64,000 nt of DNA from Gemmatimonadaceae bacterium (GCA_020851455.1 JADZCT010000040.1:1-64000); one strand, 5' to 3'; numbered from the stretch's first letter, positions 1 to 10,020 are shown. The notes: generated by a model not told the origin, from the sequence alone. Made by a program: numbers and translations.

Positions 1-301
1 CGTGCGGCGCGTGCGCGAGCACGCGCCGCCGGGAATTGGCGTGCAGGTCGAGTGTGAGTCGGCAGCGCAGGTTCAGGTGGCCGTTGCAGCCGGCGCCGAC
101 AGCGTCCTGCTCGACAACATGGACCACGCGACGCTTCGTGAGTGCGTGGTGGTTGCCGGCGACCGCTGCCTCACCGAAGCCAGCGGCGGTGTTACGATCG
201 AAACCGTTGCCGCGATCGCCGCGACGGGCGTTGACAGGATTTCGGTTGGCGCCCTGACGCACTCCCCGCCCGCGATGAACCTCGCGCTCGATTTCGAGTA
301 A
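1..301 (+). CDS. nadC: Nicotinate-nucleotide pyrophosphorylase (carboxylating), C-terminal part
   Basis: This is the last ~99 residues of quinolinate phosphoribosyltransferase, which converts quinolinate and PRPP to nicotinate mononucleotide in de novo NAD synthesis in the cytosol. The visible part carries the family's C-terminal barrel: VQVECES, the DSVLLDNM strand, LTEASGGV and the closing GVDRISVGALTHS that forms the phosphate-binding loop. The reading frame is open to the left edge, so about two thirds of the gene lies outside the window. The stop is TAA at 299-301. Only 33 bases separate it from the next gene on the same strand, so co-transcription is possible. Confidence 0.95.
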   Translation, partial: VRRVREHAPPGIGVQVECESAAQVQVAVAAGADSVLLDNMDHATLRECVVVAGDRCLTEASGGVTIETVAAIAATGVDRISVGALTHSPPAMNLALDFE

Positions 302-334
302 CGCGCGTTTCCGCCCAGCGTACCCCTGCCGACG

Positions 335-838
335 ATGCCCCCTTCGTCCCGTGCCGTCGCGCCCGCCCCTCGCGCGCCACATGGAGCGACGCCGGATTCC
401 GGACCCGTCGAAACCTTTCGGGGCGTCGCCGCCTTCGAAGCGTCCAAGGGCGTGCTCGTCATCCTTGCGGGTCTCGGTGTGCTTTCGTGGAACAGGTGGC
501 TGCGCCGCGTGGTCGCGATATTCGTTGGACACCTGCACCTGAATCCGGCGAAGCATCACCCGCACATCTTCGAGCTGATTGCCGACGGCGCCTCGACCCA
601 CATGACCTTGCTTGCGGCCGGCGCCGCCGTGTATGTGATCGGCAGGTTCGTAGAGGCGTTCGGACTCTGGCACGGCAAACGCTGGGCAGTCTGGCTTGCC
701 GCGGGCACCGCGGCGATCTACCTCCCGTTCGAGGTGGTGGAACTGGCCAGACGGCCGGGGCTGGTTCCGATCGGGGCGTTGCTGGTGAATCTGGGGATCG
801 TGGTCTACCTGCTGCGCCGCACATACCACCGGGCGTAG
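335..838 (+). CDS. DUF2127 family membrane protein
   Basis: A 167-residue protein with a Pro/Ala-rich N-terminal tail of about 28 residues followed by roughly four hydrophobic segments (near 33-50, 88-107, 115-132 and 142-160). The GVAAFEASKGVLVILAGLG start of the first helix and the late FEVVELARRP stretch are typical of DUF2127, a family of small integral membrane proteins of unknown function. It ends 19 bases before the end of the convergent DUF255 gene. The join contains a short imperfect inverted repeat (845-865), which may serve as a shared weak terminator. The family call rests on recalled motif similarity; nothing shows its function. Confidence 0.75.
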   Translation: MPPSSRAVAPAPRAPHGATPDSGPVETFRGVAAFEASKGVLVILAGLGVLSWNRWLRRVVAIFVGHLHLNPAKHHPHIFELIADGASTHMTLLAAGAAVYVIGRFVEAFGLWHGKRWAVWLAAGTAAIYLPFEVVELARRPGLVPIGALLVNLGIVVYLLRRTYHRA

Positions 839-857
839 CGGACACTCCGGTAGCGGG

Positions 858-2909
858 CTACGGAGCCCTTCCTGCCTCTGCAAGCTGGCTCGCCAGCACC
901 GCCACGTCGCCCGTCGGCAAGCTGCACGCGTATCCGCGGCAAACGTACGCGGTGGCAGTCGCGCCAGCCCGCCCCTCGAACAACGGAAGGCCCACAATCT
1001 CTTCGCCGTGCCCAACGGCCAGCACTAGTGAAGGGAGGTACTGGCGCGATACCACCTCTGCCAGCCCCCGCACGCCCGCGTGGCCGGAATCGCCCGCGAT
1101 CGCGATCTCGACCGCGCCGCGCGCCGCCATGTCGGCGACGCCGAGGATGTGACCCATCATCACCGGCTCCTGCGCCATCTCTGCCGCCGACGCATCCAGC
1201 GCCCGGCCTGCCAGATCACGCGCGCCTTCGTCGCCGAAATACTCGGCCATGAACAGTTCCAGCTCTATCGCAAGCGACGTGCCCGCCGGAGTCGCGTTGT
1301 CGGCCGTTTCTCGCGGCCGGACGATCAGAGTTTCATGGTCGCTTGCCGTGTCATAGAACAGGCCGTCACTCGCGCTCCAGAACCACCGCACGCACGCATC
1401 GGCCAGCGCGCGCGCACGGTCGAGCCACTTTCGCGCGAACGTCGCCTGGTACAGCCCGACGAATGCAAGCCCGAGCGACGCGCTGTCTTCGAGGAATCCG
1501 GCAACGCGCTTCCCGCCGGCCAGCGCGGTGCGCGGCGCGCGGCCGTCCGAGCCAACTTCGTTCCAGAGGAACTCCCCGGCGCGTTCGGCGGCTGCGAGCG
1601 CGTCACGGTTGCCCAGCACACGGCCTGCCTCGGCGAGCGCGCGAACCATCAGCCCGTTCCAGCTCACCACGACTTTCTCGTCGCGTGCCGGACGCACGCG
1701 GTGCGAGCGTTGGTCGAGTAAGACGCTCTTCGCGCGGGAAAGCGCCCCGTCCGCCCCGTCCGCGCCGCCCGCCGCGACCGAACGCGCAGCATGCAGTATG
1801 TTGCGCCCCTCGAAGTTGCCGTTCTGCGTGACGCCCCACGCCCGGGCACACACGTCGTAGTCGCCACCCAGTACTCGCCGCAGCTCGGCGTCCGTCCACG
1901 TATAGAATAACCCCTCTTCACCCTCGCTGTCCGCGTCGAGTGACGAATGGAACGCGCCATCCGCCGACGTCATTTCGCGCGCGATCCACCGTATCGCGTC
2001 GTCCGTGGCGGCGCGCACGACGGCGTCTCCGGTGGCCTGCCACAGGTGTACCCCAAGACGGATCAGGAGCGCATTGTCGTAGAGCATCTTCTCGAAGTGC
2101 GGCACGAGCCAGCGCGCGTCGGTGCTGTAGCGGTGGAAGCCGCCGCCTACCTGGTCGCAGATGCCGCCGCGCGCCATCGCGATAAATGCCTCGTGCACTA
2201 CCGCGAGCGCCGGCCGCGCGCCAGTACGCGCCCAGTGACGCAGGCAGAAATCGAGCGCCATCGGCTGCGGAAACTTTGGCGCGCCGCCGAGCCCGCCGAA
2301 ACGCGGGTCTCGCAACCGAGCGATGTCGTCGTACGCGCGCACGAGCATCGCCGCGTCCACCCGGAGGGCGGCGCCGTCGCCCTCCGCGGCGCGTGCCGCG
2401 AGCGGCGCTGAGATGGACTCGTACATCGCGCGTACCCGCTCCGCCGACTCGTCTATGGTGCTGCGCCGCGTGCGCCACGACTCGGCCACGGACGTCAGGA
2501 CCCGACGGAACCCGGGCAGCCCGTGGCGGTCTGCCGGCGGGAAGTACGTGCCGCCGTAGAACGGAACGCCGTCCGGCGTAAGGAAAACCGTCATCGGCCA
2601 GCCACCGCTGCCAGTCAGCGCCTGCACGGCCTGCATGTATATCCCGTCCAGGTCGGGACGCTCCTCGCGGTCAACCTTGATGTTCACGAAGTTCGCGTTC
2701 ATCAGCGCTGCGGTGTCGGGATCCTCGAACGACTCGTGCGCCATCACGTGGCACCAGTGGCACGACGAATACCCGATGGACAGCAGGACCGGCCGGCCGG
2801 TCCGCCTCGCCTCGGCCAGCGCCTCGGGGCACCACGGCCACCAGTCCACGGGGTTTCCCGCGTGCTGGAGGAGGTACGGACTCGATTCGGCAGCCAGGTG
2901 GTTGGGCAT
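858..2909 (-). CDS. DUF255 thioredoxin-domain protein (YyaL / SSP411 type)
   Basis: 683 residues, matching the usual ~680 of this family. An N-terminal thioredoxin-like domain (about 1-165) starts [20 protein letters not shown] and carries the hallmark CHWCHVM, with C50, C53 and H54. It continues with [13 protein letters not shown] and [13 protein letters not shown]. The rest is an (alpha/alpha)6-type domain like N-acylglucosamine 2-epimerase or glycosidase folds, with [10 protein letters not shown], typical of the family. The frame stays open 94 codons upstream, but ATG 2909 is chosen because the family begins exactly there and the longer frame would run through the divergent glycosyltransferase. 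The reaction is unknown; a redox-linked role is only suggested by the CxxC pair. A TAAACT box lies about 26 bases upstream of the start. Confidence 0.9.
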   Translation of the reverse strand: MPNHLAAESSPYLLQHAGNPVDWWPWCPEALAEARRTGRPVLLSIGYSSCHWCHVMAHESFEDPDTAALMNANFVNIKVDREERPDLDGIYMQAVQALTGSGGWPMTVFLTPDGVPFYGGTYFPPADRHGLPGFRRVLTSVAESWRTRRSTIDESAERVRAMYESISAPLAARAAEGDGAALRVDAAMLVRAYDDIARLRDPRFGGLGGAPKFPQPMALDFCLRHWARTGARPALAVVHEAFIAMARGGICDQVGGGFHRYSTDARWLVPHFEKMLYDNALLIRLGVHLWQATGDAVVRAATDDAIRWIAREMTSADGAFHSSLDADSEGEEGLFYTWTDAELRRVLGGDYDVCARAWGVTQNGNFEGRNILHAARSVAAGGADGADGALSRAKSVLLDQRSHRVRPARDEKVVVSWNGLMVRALAEAGRVLGNRDALAAAERAGEFLWNEVGSDGRAPRTALAGGKRVAGFLEDSASLGLAFVGLYQATFARKWLDRARALADACVRWFWSASDGLFYDTASDHETLIVRPRETADNATPAGTSLAIELELFMAEYFGDEGARDLAGRALDASAAEMAQEPVMMGHILGVADMAARGAVEIAIAGDSGHAGVRGLAEVVSRQYLPSLVLAVGHGEEIVGLPLFEGRAGATATAYVCRGYACSLPTGDVAVLASQLAEAGRAP

Positions 2910-2990
2910 CGGTGGCGAAGCAGCGTGCGTCAAAGCCAGTTTAAGCCATTGGCCGCGCGCGCGCGGCTCGCTTCTGCCAGCTTGCCACTC

Positions 2991-4625
2991 GTGCCGAGCA
3001 TCATTCACAAGTCGCTCGACCCGGCGGAGTTCCGCACGGGTCCCAATCCCGTCGCGTGGAAGCAGGCGACGCGCATCGTCTGGACAGCGCTCGCCCTGCG
3101 GCTCGCGGTAGGCGCCATCGTCCCGCTCTTTCCCGACGAAGCGTACTACTGGGACTGGTCGCGCCACCTCGCCGCGGGCTACTTCGACCATCCGCCTGCG
3201 ATCGCGTGGCTCATCCGGGCGGGCACGCTCCTCCTTGGCGATACCTCGATCGGCGTTCGCCTCCTCCCGATTCTCGTGAGCGGGGCCGCCGCCCTTGGAA
3301 TCGTCCGTGCGGCGCGCGCCGTGGGCGGCGACGCCTCGGCGCGGCTCGCCGCCGTCCTCGTCACGGTAATTCCGCTCATTGCTGCGGGCTCCGTCCTCGC
3401 GACGCCCGACATACCGATGCTCTGCGGGGCTGCGTGGACGCTCTACGCCGTGCTCCGGGCACTCGGCCTCCCCGACAACGCCGACACCGACGCCTCACCC
3501 GACGTCGAAGTCGAGCCAGACCCGCGCAGCGCGGCCAACTGGTGGCTCGCCGCAGGCGTGGCGATCGGACTCGCGATGGCGTCCAAGTACACGAGCGTGC
3601 TCCTCCCCGTGGGCGTGGCCGCGGCGTTCATCGCCCACGGGAAACTGCAGAACCGGCTCGCACAGCGCGGACCGTACCTGGCGGTCGTCGTCGCAACGAT
3701 CGTCCTGCTCCCGGTGCTCGGCTGGAACGCGGTCAACGACTGGATTTCGTTCAGGTTTCAGTTTGGCCACGGACTAGGCGCCCCAAAGGGTGGAGCGCTT
3801 GGCGCAGTGAACCGTGAACTCGAACTCCTTGGCGGCCAGGTGGGTCTCGTCTCGCCGATCCTGTTCTTTTTCGTGGCCCGCGCCGTCCGCAACGGGCTCC
3901 GGTACTCCGAGGAAGGGTTCCGACTCGTGCTTGCGATGACATGCGTCGTCCCGCTCGCTTTTTTTGCCTACAGCGCCACACGCCGCTCGGTCGAGGCCAA
4001 CTGGCCCGCGCTGGCGTGGGCCGGCGCGATCGTGCTCGCCGCGAGCGACCTCCCTCCGTCGCGGCGTATGCGCGCGTGGCTCGGCGGTGGTATCTGGCTC
4101 GCCTTCGCGCTTTCGCTCGGCGTGTACGTCCACGTGATCGTGCCGATCCTCCCGCTGCCCGCGCCGCGCGACCAGGTTGCCAAGGCGTTCGGATGGGACC
4201 TCGTGGCGACCGTCGTGGACCGCAAGCGTCAGGCAATCCCCCAGCTGAGGCGTGGTGCAGCGCCGGCCGATCATGTGTTCGTCGCGGCCGAGCGCTATCA
4301 GGACGCCGCCGAGCTCGCGTTCCACCTCCCCGACCACCCGCAGGTGTACTCGCTCAACCTCACCGGCCGCGCAAACCAGTACGACCTCTGGAGCCAGCTC
4401 CGCGACGACGCGCCCCTCGGTTCGGCAGTCGTGCTCCTGCTCGACGACGAGGACGACGAGCCCCGCGTCATCAGAAAGCTCGGCTGCTGCTTTACCCGGA
4501 TTGACGAAAGCGAGGGGGTCTCGCTCATGCGCGGCGACGAGGTCGTGAAGCGCAAGCGTATCTGGATCCTCACCGGCCGCAGCGACGGCTGGCCGCTGCG
4601 CGATCAGCCATTATTACCAAAGTAG
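2991..4625 (+). CDS. GT39/ArnT-type membrane glycosyltransferase
   Basis: About 544 residues with some ten hydrophobic segments. The signature [10 protein letters not shown] followed by [14 protein letters not shown] (residues ~45-75) is the first periplasmic loop of PMT/ArnT-type, GT-C fold glycosyltransferases, where the acidic residues bind a lipid-phosphate sugar donor. Such enzymes add sugars to lipids or proteins on the outer face of the inner membrane; the acceptor cannot be told from sequence. A soluble C-terminal domain follows the last helix near residue 395. There is no ATG near the start of similarity. GTG 2991 is the best choice (TTG 2982 is possible), giving an 81-base divergent spacer to the DUF255 gene. 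Confidence 0.85.
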   Translation: MPSIIHKSLDPAEFRTGPNPVAWKQATRIVWTALALRLAVGAIVPLFPDEAYYWDWSRHLAAGYFDHPPAIAWLIRAGTLLLGDTSIGVRLLPILVSGAAALGIVRAARAVGGDASARLAAVLVTVIPLIAAGSVLATPDIPMLCGAAWTLYAVLRALGLPDNADTDASPDVEVEPDPRSAANWWLAAGVAIGLAMASKYTSVLLPVGVAAAFIAHGKLQNRLAQRGPYLAVVVATIVLLPVLGWNAVNDWISFRFQFGHGLGAPKGGALGAVNRELELLGGQVGLVSPILFFFVARAVRNGLRYSEEGFRLVLAMTCVVPLAFFAYSATRRSVEANWPALAWAGAIVLAASDLPPSRRMRAWLGGGIWLAFALSLGVYVHVIVPILPLPAPRDQVAKAFGWDLVATVVDRKRQAIPQLRRGAAPADHVFVAAERYQDAAELAFHLPDHPQVYSLNLTGRANQYDLWSQLRDDAPLGSAVVLLLDDEDDEPRVIRKLGCCFTRIDESEGVSLMRGDEVVKRKRIWILTGRSDGWPLRDQPLLPK

Positions 4626-4677
4626 CCCCTGGCAGCCCTTTGACGCGGCGGCGCCGGCTTGCCGCCCGGGAGTCACA

Positions 4678-6072
4678 ATGCCCAACGCCCCTTCCACGCC
4701 TGCCGACCTCGACCGCTGGCTCGCCGATCACGATGTCGCAAACCTCGAGGCGCTCAATGAGTTTCTCCGTATCCCGAGCGTAAGCGCCAGTTCCGAGCGC
4801 AATGCCGACACCGCCCGCGCCGCGGCGTGGCTCAACGGCGCCCTCGCCAGGATCGGGTTCAGCTCGAAGGTGATGAAGACGCCGGGGCACCCGGTCGTCC
4901 TCGCGGAGTGGCGCAAGGCGCCCGCCGGTTCGCCGACGGTCCTCGTCTACGGCCACTACGACGTGCAGCCGCCCGAGCCGCTCGAGCTCTGGACGTCGCC
5001 GCCATTCGAGCCAACGGTGCGCGACGGCAAGCTCTTCGCCCGCGGCGCGGTTGACGACAAAGGCCAGCTCTGGGTCCACGTGATGGCGCTCGCAGCGCAC
5101 CTCGGCGCGCGCGGCACGCTGCCCATGAACGTGATCGTCGTCGCCGAAGGCGAGGAGGAGGTTGGGAGCGCCAACCTCGCTCCATTCATCGAAGAAAACG
5201 CGAAGAAGCTCCGCTGCGACTACATCGTGATCAGCGATTCCGCCATGTTCGCCCCTGGGATCCCCAGCATCCTCAGTTCGCTGCGTGGCCTTGCCTACTT
5301 CGAGATTCTCGTGAAGGGCCCCGCCGCCGACCTCCACTCCGGCATGTACGGAGGCGCCGTGGTCAATCCCGCGACCGCACTTTCGCGCATCATCGCCACG
5401 CTCCACGACTCAAACGGCCGCGTTGCGATCCGCGGGTTCTACGAGCGCGTGAAGCCGTTCCCGGCTGCCGTCCTCAAGGGGATGAAGAAGCTCCCGCACA
5501 GCGATGCCCGCTTCAAGAAGGAAATCGGCGTCCGCGCACTCGGCGGAGAGACGGGCAAGACCACCCTCGAGAAGCTCTGGACGCGCCCAACGTGCGACGT
5601 CAACGGGCTCCTCTCCGGCTACACCGGCGAAGGCGCGAAGACCGTGCTACCCTCGAGTGCGATGGCCAAGGTCAGCTTCCGGCTCGTACCCAACCAGGAC
5701 CCCGACGTCGTCGAGCGGCTCCTTCGGTCGCACGTCCAGAAGGTCACGCCGCCCGGCGTCACCGCAACGGTGCACGCGCTGCACGGCGGGCGCCCCTGGC
5801 GCGCGGATCTCGACGGGCTGCTGTACGATGCCGCCCGCCGCGCGCTGCGCGCCGCGTTCGGCAAGGATCCGGTAGTCGTGGGGGAGGGCGGCTCGATTCC
5901 CGTCGTTGGCGACTTCGAGCGAATCCTCGGCGCGCCCGTGCTGCTCGTCGGGTTCGGCCTGCCCGGCGAGAACGCGCACGCTCCCGACGAGTGGATCAGT
6001 CTCGACAACGTGCGGCGCGGCGCGCGCGCAATGGCCACGCTCTGGGACGAGGTCGCCACGCGCAAGGGGTGA
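4678..6072 (+). CDS. M20 family dipeptidase (carnosinase-type metallopeptidase)
   Basis: 464 residues, typical of M20 dipeptidases (CNDP/PepV-like group). The metal site is complete: YGHYDVQPPEP gives the first His and the following Asp, RGAVDDKGQ the bridging Asp, and AEGEEEVGS the general-base Glu pair. The dimerisation lid appears at KGPAADLHSGMYGG and the last metal His in NAHAPDEW near the C-terminus. It hydrolyses short peptides using a two-metal centre in the cytosol. The start ATG 4678 has a GGGAG ribosome-binding site eight bases upstream. The gene lies 52 bases after the glycosyltransferase and ends 18 bases from the convergent rho gene. Confidence 0.93.
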   Translation: MPNAPSTPADLDRWLADHDVANLEALNEFLRIPSVSASSERNADTARAAAWLNGALARIGFSSKVMKTPGHPVVLAEWRKAPAGSPTVLVYGHYDVQPPEPLELWTSPPFEPTVRDGKLFARGAVDDKGQLWVHVMALAAHLGARGTLPMNVIVVAEGEEEVGSANLAPFIEENAKKLRCDYIVISDSAMFAPGIPSILSSLRGLAYFEILVKGPAADLHSGMYGGAVVNPATALSRIIATLHDSNGRVAIRGFYERVKPFPAAVLKGMKKLPHSDARFKKEIGVRALGGETGKTTLEKLWTRPTCDVNGLLSGYTGEGAKTVLPSSAMAKVSFRLVPNQDPDVVERLLRSHVQKVTPPGVTATVHALHGGRPWRADLDGLLYDAARRALRAAFGKDPVVVGEGGSIPVVGDFERILGAPVLLVGFGLPGENAHAPDEWISLDNVRRGARAMATLWDEVATRKG

Positions 6073-6090
6073 CGCCCCGCGGCGCGGCGG

Positions 6091-7656
6091 CTACAGCCCG
6101 CCCAGCAGCGCGTCGTTCGATGCGGTGCCCTGAATGCGCTTGATCAGCCACTCCATCGCGGTCTGCGGCGGCATCTGCTGCAGGCCACGGCGCAGCATGT
6201 AGATCGCCTGCAGCTGGTCCTCGCGGTAGAGCTTCTCCTCGCGCCGCGTGCCGCTCGTCGCGATGTCGAACGCGGGGAAGATGCGCTTCTCGGCGAGCGA
6301 ACGGTCGAGCTTGATCTCGCAGTTTCCCGTGCCCTTGAACTCCTCGAAAATCACGTCGTCCATGCGCGAGCCAGTCTCGACCAGCGCCGTCGCGATGATC
6401 GTGAGCGAGCCGCCGCCGTGCTGCGGGGCAATCGAGCGCGCCGAGCCGAAGAACGCCTTTGGCCGCGCCATCGCCGAGGAGTCGAGCCCGCCGGAAAGGG
6501 TGCGGCCGGTGCCGCGCTCTGCCGTGTTGAACGCGCGCGCCATGCGCGTGAGCGAGTCGAGGACGATCACTACGTCCTTGCCCTGCTCTACCATGCGCCG
6601 CGCCCGCTCGAGTACCATCTCTACAACTTCCACGTGCCGCTTGGCCGGCTGGTCGAAGCTCGACGCCACCACCTCGCCCACCTCCCACGAGATCGCTTCG
6701 CTCACTTCTTCGGGCCGCTCGTCCACGAGGAGAATGAGGAGCTCGGCGTTCGGATGGTTGAGCGCGATACCTTCGGTGATTGCGTGAAGCAGCATAGTCT
6801 TGCCCGCGCGCGCCGGCGCCACGATGAGCGCGCGCTGGCCGTAGCCGATCGGGGCGATCAGGTCTATGGCGCGACGCGTCAACTCCGGCCCGCCATTCTT
6901 TGCCGAACGACCCGTCTCCAGGGTGAGGCGCCTGTCCGGGTAGCTCGCGATGAGCGACTGAAACTCCACCCGCCTCGCACCCGCCACCGGCTCGGCACCG
7001 TCGAGCTTGGTAATCTCGGCGACGATCGCTCGGCCGCGGTGGTCGTGCCCCGTTGCAGCTACGACCTTGTCGCCGCGCCTGAGGCCGTACTGCCGCACGA
7101 GGTGCGGTCCTACGTATGCGTCGCCCTGTTCGGCCAGGTAGCTGTTGTGCGCGCGGCGGATGAAACCCGCTTCGCGCGACGGATCGAACCACCCTTCCGT
7201 GACGCCGTCCGGTACGATTACCGGTGGCGGGCCGGCCTGCGGCGACGGCGCCCCGCCGCCCTGCTGCTGCTGGTCCGGTGAGCGCCGCCGTCCGCGCCGG
7301 TTGCGCCGCCCGCGCCTGCCACCGCGGTGGCCGTGGGCGCCCTGCCACTGCTGCTGGCCGTTGTCCTGCGCCTGCGAAGAGTCGCCGGCCGGCGCCTCGC
7401 CGCCACCCGAGCCATCGCTCGCTGCTGGCGCGCTGCCGCTGCGCTCACCGCCATTGCCGCCGCTTCCCTCGTCGCCATCATTGCTGTGCGGAACGGCGGT
7501 GCGTTCGCCGTCGCCCGCAGCATCTCCCGGCGCCCCACCGCCACCAGAATCCGGCGCTGGGAGGTATGGATCCGCGGTGGTTTCCGTGGAGATGTCGGTA
7601 TGCGGCTGCGCACGCTTGGCGCGGCCGCGTCCCGGCGAACGACGACGTTCGGTCAT
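6091..7656 (-). CDS. rho: Transcription termination factor Rho with long Gly/Arg-rich N-terminal extension
   Basis: 521 residues. The RNA-binding and RecA-type motor domains are intact from about residue 150: EGWFDPSREAGFIR and GLRRGDKVVAATG (primary RNA-binding OB fold), Walker A PARAGKTMLLHA (~281-292), DERPEEVSE, Walker B VIVLDSLTRMARAFN, the Q-loop SALDSSAMARPK-like stretch and the R-loop FKGTGNCEIKLDR. The first ~150 residues replace the usual short Rho_N helix bundle with low-complexity Gly/Ser/Asp/Gln sequence ending in an Arg-rich block (RGGRRGRRNRRGRRR, ~111-125). Such insertions occur in high-GC Rho proteins and bind extra RNA. ATG 7656 is chosen; the frame is open 67 codons further, but that part has no Rho character. 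Confidence 0.97.
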   Translation of the reverse strand: MTERRRSPGRGRAKRAQPHTDISTETTADPYLPAPDSGGGGAPGDAAGDGERTAVPHSNDGDEGSGGNGGERSGSAPAASDGSGGGEAPAGDSSQAQDNGQQQWQGAHGHRGGRRGRRNRRGRRRSPDQQQQGGGAPSPQAGPPPVIVPDGVTEGWFDPSREAGFIRRAHNSYLAEQGDAYVGPHLVRQYGLRRGDKVVAATGHDHRGRAIVAEITKLDGAEPVAGARRVEFQSLIASYPDRRLTLETGRSAKNGGPELTRRAIDLIAPIGYGQRALIVAPARAGKTMLLHAITEGIALNHPNAELLILLVDERPEEVSEAISWEVGEVVASSFDQPAKRHVEVVEMVLERARRMVEQGKDVVIVLDSLTRMARAFNTAERGTGRTLSGGLDSSAMARPKAFFGSARSIAPQHGGGSLTIIATALVETGSRMDDVIFEEFKGTGNCEIKLDRSLAEKRIFPAFDIATSGTRREEKLYREDQLQAIYMLRRGLQQMPPQTAMEWLIKRIQGTASNDALLGGL

Positions 7657-8053
7657 GTTTCGATGCTGTGAAAGGGCTCGGTTCTTCTGCGCTCGGGCAC
7701 AGCCAATGGCTGCGGCGCGGGAGCGCATTACTGCTCTATGATGGGAAGGACTGCGTAGCTGCTGCGTACGGACAACGGTCCACGAACAAGCGGGATGCTG
7801 CGGGGGACTTGTATTGCTGGAATCGTCCCAGGCTGCGTGGAACGCGGTCAATTGCACGCGGTCCCAATCTCACTTGCCCGGCGCCCCGCGACTTGACGGC
7901 GGGGCTCACTCACGCCTCCAGTATGCGGCGGTTCCTGCCGTTGCGCAACCCTCGGCCCCCGGCGACATGAAGTCCAACGGACAGATCCCTGTTGCGTTCC
8001 CTGCGCATCGTCTTGCGGTGCGAACCAGTGACGGCCCCTAAATTGCACGTTTC
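7657..8053. other. Divergent intergenic region between rho and a TPR gene
   Basis: A 397-base stretch without a supportable gene. It should hold the rho leader on the minus strand and the start of the TPR gene on the plus strand. A perfect 7-bp stem (7883-7889 with 7899-7905, 9-base loop) is the only clear structure. TAAATT at 8039-8044 could be a -10 box for the gene at 8054, which would give almost no 5' leader. I found no convincing -35 box, no riboswitch core and no tRNA here. Confidence 0.5.
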
Positions 8054-8641
8054 ATGCCTGCTACTACCGCCCAGCTCGACCTCGACCAGGTAGTGACCGC
8101 GTACCGCCGGACGGCGGACGTCCCGGCGCTGCTTGGCCAGCTCGACCGCATCGCCCGGGGCTACCCCACCGGCGACCTGGTTGCCGCCACCCAGCCCTAC
8201 ATGGATCTGCACGAGGTGGCCGGACCCATCTACGAAGTGATCGTGGAGCGCGAGCCGGATAACGCGCGGGCCCTCGTGGCGCTCGCCAACGCATACTGGC
8301 TCACCGGGCGCGGCCCGGACGTCGTTGCAGCCCTGGCCGTCCGCGCCCGGCAGGCGGATCCGTCCAGCCGGGCAGCATGGCACCTCTGGGCGCTGTCGGA
8401 ATCATCGCCCCGCGAGCGCACCAATCGCTGGAACGAAGTAGTGCAGCGCTTCCCGGAAGACGATGTCGCCCGTGCAAGCCTTGCCGACAATTCCGCGGCG
8501 CTGGCAGGCGCGGAAAACGACTCGGTGGCGCTCAAACTTGCGATTGCCAGCTACCAGATCCTGCTCGATCGCGCCACTCGCGACGACCAGCGCGCTGCCG
8601 TCCAGCGCGCGCTCGAGACGCTGCGCAACTGGAAGGCGTGA
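8054..8641 (+). CDS. TPR-like protein of unknown function
   Basis: 195 residues, acidic and Ala-rich, without signal peptide or membrane segment, so likely cytosolic. Helical repeats of TPR size are visible: YEVIVEREPDNARALVALAN (~60-79), ALAVRARQADPSSRAAWHLWA (~95-115) and the final AIASYQILLDRATRDDQ. The spacing and the A-W-L/A-L pattern support two to three TPR or SEL-like units acting as a protein-binding scaffold. No enzyme motif is seen. The start ATG lacks a Shine-Dalgarno sequence; a TAAATT box nine bases upstream hints at a nearly leaderless message. It converges on the response-regulator gene 35 bases away. Confidence 0.7.
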   Translation: MPATTAQLDLDQVVTAYRRTADVPALLGQLDRIARGYPTGDLVAATQPYMDLHEVAGPIYEVIVEREPDNARALVALANAYWLTGRGPDVVAALAVRARQADPSSRAAWHLWALSESSPRERTNRWNEVVQRFPEDDVARASLADNSAALAGAENDSVALKLAIASYQILLDRATRDDQRAAVQRALETLRNWKA

Positions 8642-8676
8642 GGCCACTGCCCGGCGCGGTGCGAGGCCGTCGCAGG

Positions 8677-9156
8677 TCAGTCGTGCGGGCTGGTGCCTGG
8701 CCCGTCCAGGATCGAGCGGAGGAACTCGATCAGGGACGTATTCACGAATGGCTTGTGGCGAAGCGGGCATCCCGTGTATGAGACGAGTTGCTCGACTTCG
8801 ATGCTCGCATCGGCCGTGAGGAACACGGTGCGCCGCCGCAGGTGCGGGTACTTGGACGAAGCGAAGTAGAAGAACAGGTCGCCACGGCTACCAGGAAGCC
8901 GGAAATCCAGCACCATCGCGGCGATCTCGTTCGAGAGAAGCCGTTCCGCTTCCGCCACGGTCCCGCCGAGAACGGGCGCGAACCCTGCGTGTGAGAGAGT
9001 CCGACCGAGCACCATCCGTACGGCGTCATCGTCCTCGATCACGAGGATCTTCGGCGCGTCACCCGGCGGCGCAACGACGCGGCTTCCTGCGCTTCGTTCG
9101 CTGGCAAACAGCCCCGGGGTGGCCGGGCGGGGGAGATCCGATCCGTCGCCGGTCAC
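8677..9156 (-). CDS. Single-domain response regulator (CheY-like receiver)
   Basis: 159 residues: a ~35-residue non-conserved N-terminus and one receiver domain. The acidic pocket is ILVIEDDD (~37-44), the phospho-acceptor Asp sits in AAMVLDFRLPG, the conserved Thr in VFLTADA and the Lys in LRHKPF. The switch region is therefore complete, so phosphorylation is expected. There is no output domain, so it acts by docking to another protein. It starts with GTG 9156, whose last two bases are part of the TGA stop of the upstream AraC-type gene (GTGA overlap), indicating translational coupling. The two proteins probably act in one pathway; no cognate histidine kinase lies in the window. Confidence 0.88.
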   Translation of the reverse strand: MTGDGSDLPRPATPGLFASERSAGSRVVAPPGDAPKILVIEDDDAVRMVLGRTLSHAGFAPVLGGTVAEAERLLSNEIAAMVLDFRLPGSRGDLFFYFASSKYPHLRRRTVFLTADASIEVEQLVSYTGCPLRHKPFVNTSLIEFLRSILDGPGTSPHD

Positions 9157-9995
9157 GGCACATTCCAGCCGCTGCGGTGCGACGGGCCATCGGGTTCTTG
9201 CGCTTCATGACGCAGTGCCGCGGGATCGGGCAGCAGGTGGCCAGCGAGCATCCTGACGAAGTCCTCCGGAGCCACCAGGTTCCGTACACGCCCCGGCGTC
9301 ATGCCTATCACCGACTTCATCGCCTCCGCCATCGCATCCACGTCGGAAAACCGAAGTCGCGTGGCGGTGAGCTCGAGCGAATGCCCGGGTATGCGGAGCA
9401 GGGCGTACGCCCGCAAGGATCGCGCGCCGGCCAGGAGCTCCCGCGGCGAGGCCAGCCCAGCCCTCTCGAAATGACGGTACAGCGAGCGGCGCGGCACACC
9501 TGACCCCGCCGTGAGGTCTCCCACGCTGCGGAACAGCGTCGGGTTTCGGATCGCGCGCTCGATCACTGCCGCCACGCGCGCCGGCACGCGTCTGACGCCG
9601 CGACCGATTGCCGCGAGCAGTTGCTCCGAGAGAAGGATTCCGGGCTGCAGTTCGAGCATGCTGCGCAGGTGCTGCGGGTCGTCATCCAGTCCGTAGAGCA
9701 CGATCTGGCCCATTCCCTCAGCCCCCAGCTCGACCAGCGATCGCATCGTCTGCGCCGTGAGCGCGGAGTACACGACCATCGGCAGAGCGCCGTACCGCTG
9801 CCGGGCGGCGCGGATGCGCTCGATTCCCGCCGGCTCTCCGAACTGCGGATCAACCACGAGCACATCCACCGGCTGGCGGCGGATGATCGAGTCGGCGTGC
9901 GCCCAGTCCAGTGCCGCGTGCACGGCATGATCCTCCCCGGCCGCCCCCCTCAGGCGGGCCAGCTTCACTGCTTGGACGCAGGCTGCGACGTGCAT
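9153..9995 (-). CDS. AraC-type transcriptional regulator with N-terminal receiver-like domain
   Basis: 280 residues. The C-terminal ~110 residues form an AraC-type double helix-turn-helix: VGDLTAGSGVPRRSLYRHF for the first, LTATRLRFSDVDAMAEAM and GMTPGRVRNLV for the second. The N-terminal part looks like a receiver fold (VDVLVVDPQFGEPAGIERIR, PMVVYSALTA, ELGAEGMGQIV). It lacks the acidic cluster at its start, although an Asp is at the right place in LVVDPQ, so phosphorylation is doubtful. It overlaps the next gene by four bases. An inverted repeat 25-75 bases upstream of its ATG may be its own operator. Confidence 0.82.
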   Translation of the reverse strand: MHVAACVQAVKLARLRGAAGEDHAVHAALDWAHADSIIRRQPVDVLVVDPQFGEPAGIERIRAARQRYGALPMVVYSALTAQTMRSLVELGAEGMGQIVLYGLDDDPQHLRSMLELQPGILLSEQLLAAIGRGVRRVPARVAAVIERAIRNPTLFRSVGDLTAGSGVPRRSLYRHFERAGLASPRELLAGARSLRAYALLRIPGHSLELTATRLRFSDVDAMAEAMKSVIGMTPGRVRNLVAPEDFVRMLAGHLLPDPAALRHEAQEPDGPSHRSGWNVP

Positions 9996-10020
9996 GGAGT
10001 GACGGGTATGGAGGCTGCTG

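Noticed and set aside
2523-2990. Upstream extension of the glycosyltransferase frame
   Set aside because: It runs antisense through the DUF255 thioredoxin domain and shows no hydrophobic or family sequence.
2910-3191. N-terminal extension of the DUF255 protein
   Set aside because: The family starts at [15 protein letters not shown], and the extra 94 codons lie inside the divergent glycosyltransferase gene in shadow frame.
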